From assembly GCA_900549545.1 (NCBI GenBank), contig URPA01000031.1:1-21903 (forward strand): DNA of 21,903 bases. The letters run 5' to 3'. The notes below the pieces were generated by a model. The model made no database searches. It saw only the letters and a list, made by a program, of their open reading frames with translations, and was not told the DNA's origin. The position numbers and the translations under genes are program-made. Source of the stretch: an uncultured Eubacteriales bacterium. Lineage in GTDB: Bacteria > Bacillota > Clostridia > Oscillospirales > Oscillospiraceae. Positions within the stretch are counted from its first letter, which is position 1. Every line of letters begins with the position of its first letter. Positions 21,067 through 21,903 of this stretch are shown piece by piece.

Positions 21067-21903
21067 AACTGTATAATGTAGAGTTTTCCGTCAAAAACAT
21101 GCCGGAGCTTGACCCGGGCTTCATGCCGCTGGGCCTGTTCATGCGCGCGTACCGGGCGACTGCCCACAAGAGCGTGGGCATAGCCGTGGAGCGCTCCGGC
21201 GGGCAAATCGCCGCGGTGAACACCTTTATCCGCGGCGGCGAGGAGAACCGCGAGGCCGACCGGTATTATATCGACAGGCTGGTGAAATTCATCCTGTGGA
21301 TGAAGGGCGGCTTCAGGATCTGGGTCAGCGGCGACGAGGGCATCTTCGAGTACCTGCGCGAGACCTACGCCGTGGGCGGCGCGCGGGATTTTGACCGGGA
21401 TCTGATGTCCGGCGTGTATGAGCAGCCCTTTGAGGTCCGCTTTTGCGAGAAGCTGCCTGAGGAGCGCTCCGCTCCGCAGGCTATCGGCCGGCATCTCGGC
21501 GGCTGCCGCATAGGCTTTGACGCGGGCGGCAGCGACAGGAAGGTCTCCGCCGTTATCGACGGTGTGCCTGTTTACAGCGAGGAGGTCGTCTGGTACCCGA
21601 AGATAAACGCGAACCCGGACTACCATTTTGAGGGCATTGTCTCCGCGTTTAAAAGCGCTGCGGAGCATATGCCGCGTGTTGACGCCATCGGCATCTCCTC
21701 CGCAGGTATTTTTGTGGACAACCGCTGCATGGTGGCGTCCCTGTTTTTGAAGGTTCCGCCGGAGCTTTTCGAGAAAAAGGTCAAGGATATCTACCTGCGC
21801 GCGGCAAAGGAGATAGGCGACGTGCCGGTTTCCGTCTGCAACGACGGCGATGTGACGGCCCTTGCCGGGGCCATGAGCCTTGAGCAGGGCAACATCCTCG
21901 GCA
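21063..21903 (+). CDS. ROK-family protein with N-terminal extension, cut by the window edge
   Basis: Open from the ATG at 21063 to the right edge (280 codons seen, no stop). Residues about 149-280 are the first part of a ROK sugar kinase: phosphate-binding RIGFDAGGSDRKVSAVIDG (149-167), IGISSAGIFVDNR (209-221) and the catalytic loop VCNDGDVTALAGA (258-270), with D261 as the likely base. The ROK zinc motif and C-terminus lie beyond the edge. The first ~148 residues precede a normal ROK start and look like a partner domain (SVGIAVERSGGQIAAVNTFI). The ATGA overlap with the NahK-like gene implies one operon. Probably phosphorylates or senses an N-acetylated hexose. Confidence 0.83.
   Translation, partial: MKLYNVEFSVKNMPELDPGFMPLGLFMRAYRATAHKSVGIAVERSGGQIAAVNTFIRGGEENREADRYYIDRLVKFILWMKGGFRIWVSGDEGIFEYLRETYAVGGARDFDRDLMSGVYEQPFEVRFCEKLPEERSAPQAIGRHLGGCRIGFDAGGSDRKVSAVIDGVPVYSEEVVWYPKINANPDYHFEGIVSAFKSAAEHMPRVDAIGISSAGIFVDNRCMVASLFLKVPPELFEKKVKDIYLRAAKEIGDVPVSVCNDGDVTALAGAMSLEQGNILG

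Overview
The window looks like chromosome from an anaerobic, spore-forming, high-GC member of the Clostridia, probably a gut Oscillospiraceae/Ruminococcaceae-type organism. This is inferred from a SpoIVB-type sporulation protease, a CD1247-type zinc-ribbon protein, DUF951, a holin-like small toxin locus, palindromic repeats of a kind common in gut Clostridia, GC-rich coding regions with AT-rich promoters, and strong AGGAGG-type ribosome binding sites. I see no phage, IS or conjugation genes.

Left part (1-6960). A minus-strand initiator tRNA runs off the left edge. It is followed by a minus-strand trkA-trkH potassium-uptake operon. Back to back with trkA is a plus-strand four-gene unit: an acyl-ACP thioesterase, a BaiN/HI0933-type flavoprotein, a COG2509-type FAD-dependent dehydrogenase and a 70-residue unknown protein, closed by a strong terminator. 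The two divergent promoters have -35 boxes only 9 bp apart.

Positions 6961-7386 hold no long gene but contain the most interesting object in the window: a compact type I toxin-antitoxin-like locus. It has a consensus promoter, an mRNA predicted to start on a hairpin, a Shine-Dalgarno buried in a GAAA-capped stem, a 28-residue membrane peptide, a perfect 11-bp hairpin across its stop codon, long inverted arms at the two ends, and a convergent near-consensus promoter for an antisense RNA.

Middle part (7387-15880). Next come a small membrane-anchored unknown protein and a 743-residue lipoprotein that joins a propeller-like sensor half to an ABC-type solute-binding half but has no permease beside it. 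A bidirectional terminator separates these from a minus-strand DUF2461-GT2 glycosyltransferase pair. Elongation factor P and a CD1247-type zinc-ribbon protein run divergently from that pair. A zeta-toxin-like P-loop kinase (minus, GTG start, palindrome inside its promoter) and a SWIM zinc-finger protein (plus) are divergent neighbours. A six-TM membrane regulator with an XRE DNA-binding head follows.

Right part (15881-21903). A ~165-bp inverted-repeat element sits in the leader of a rarA/mgsA-DUF951-GIY-YIG operon; the last two genes overlap by ATGA. A second, degraded member of the same repeat style lies just past that operon. Then come a minus-strand lipoprotein, a short SpoIVB-like PDZ serine protease, and a translationally coupled pair of sugar kinases (NahK-like APH-fold kinase and a ROK protein with an N-terminal extension, cut by the right edge) that probably phosphorylates amino sugars from mucin or host glycans.
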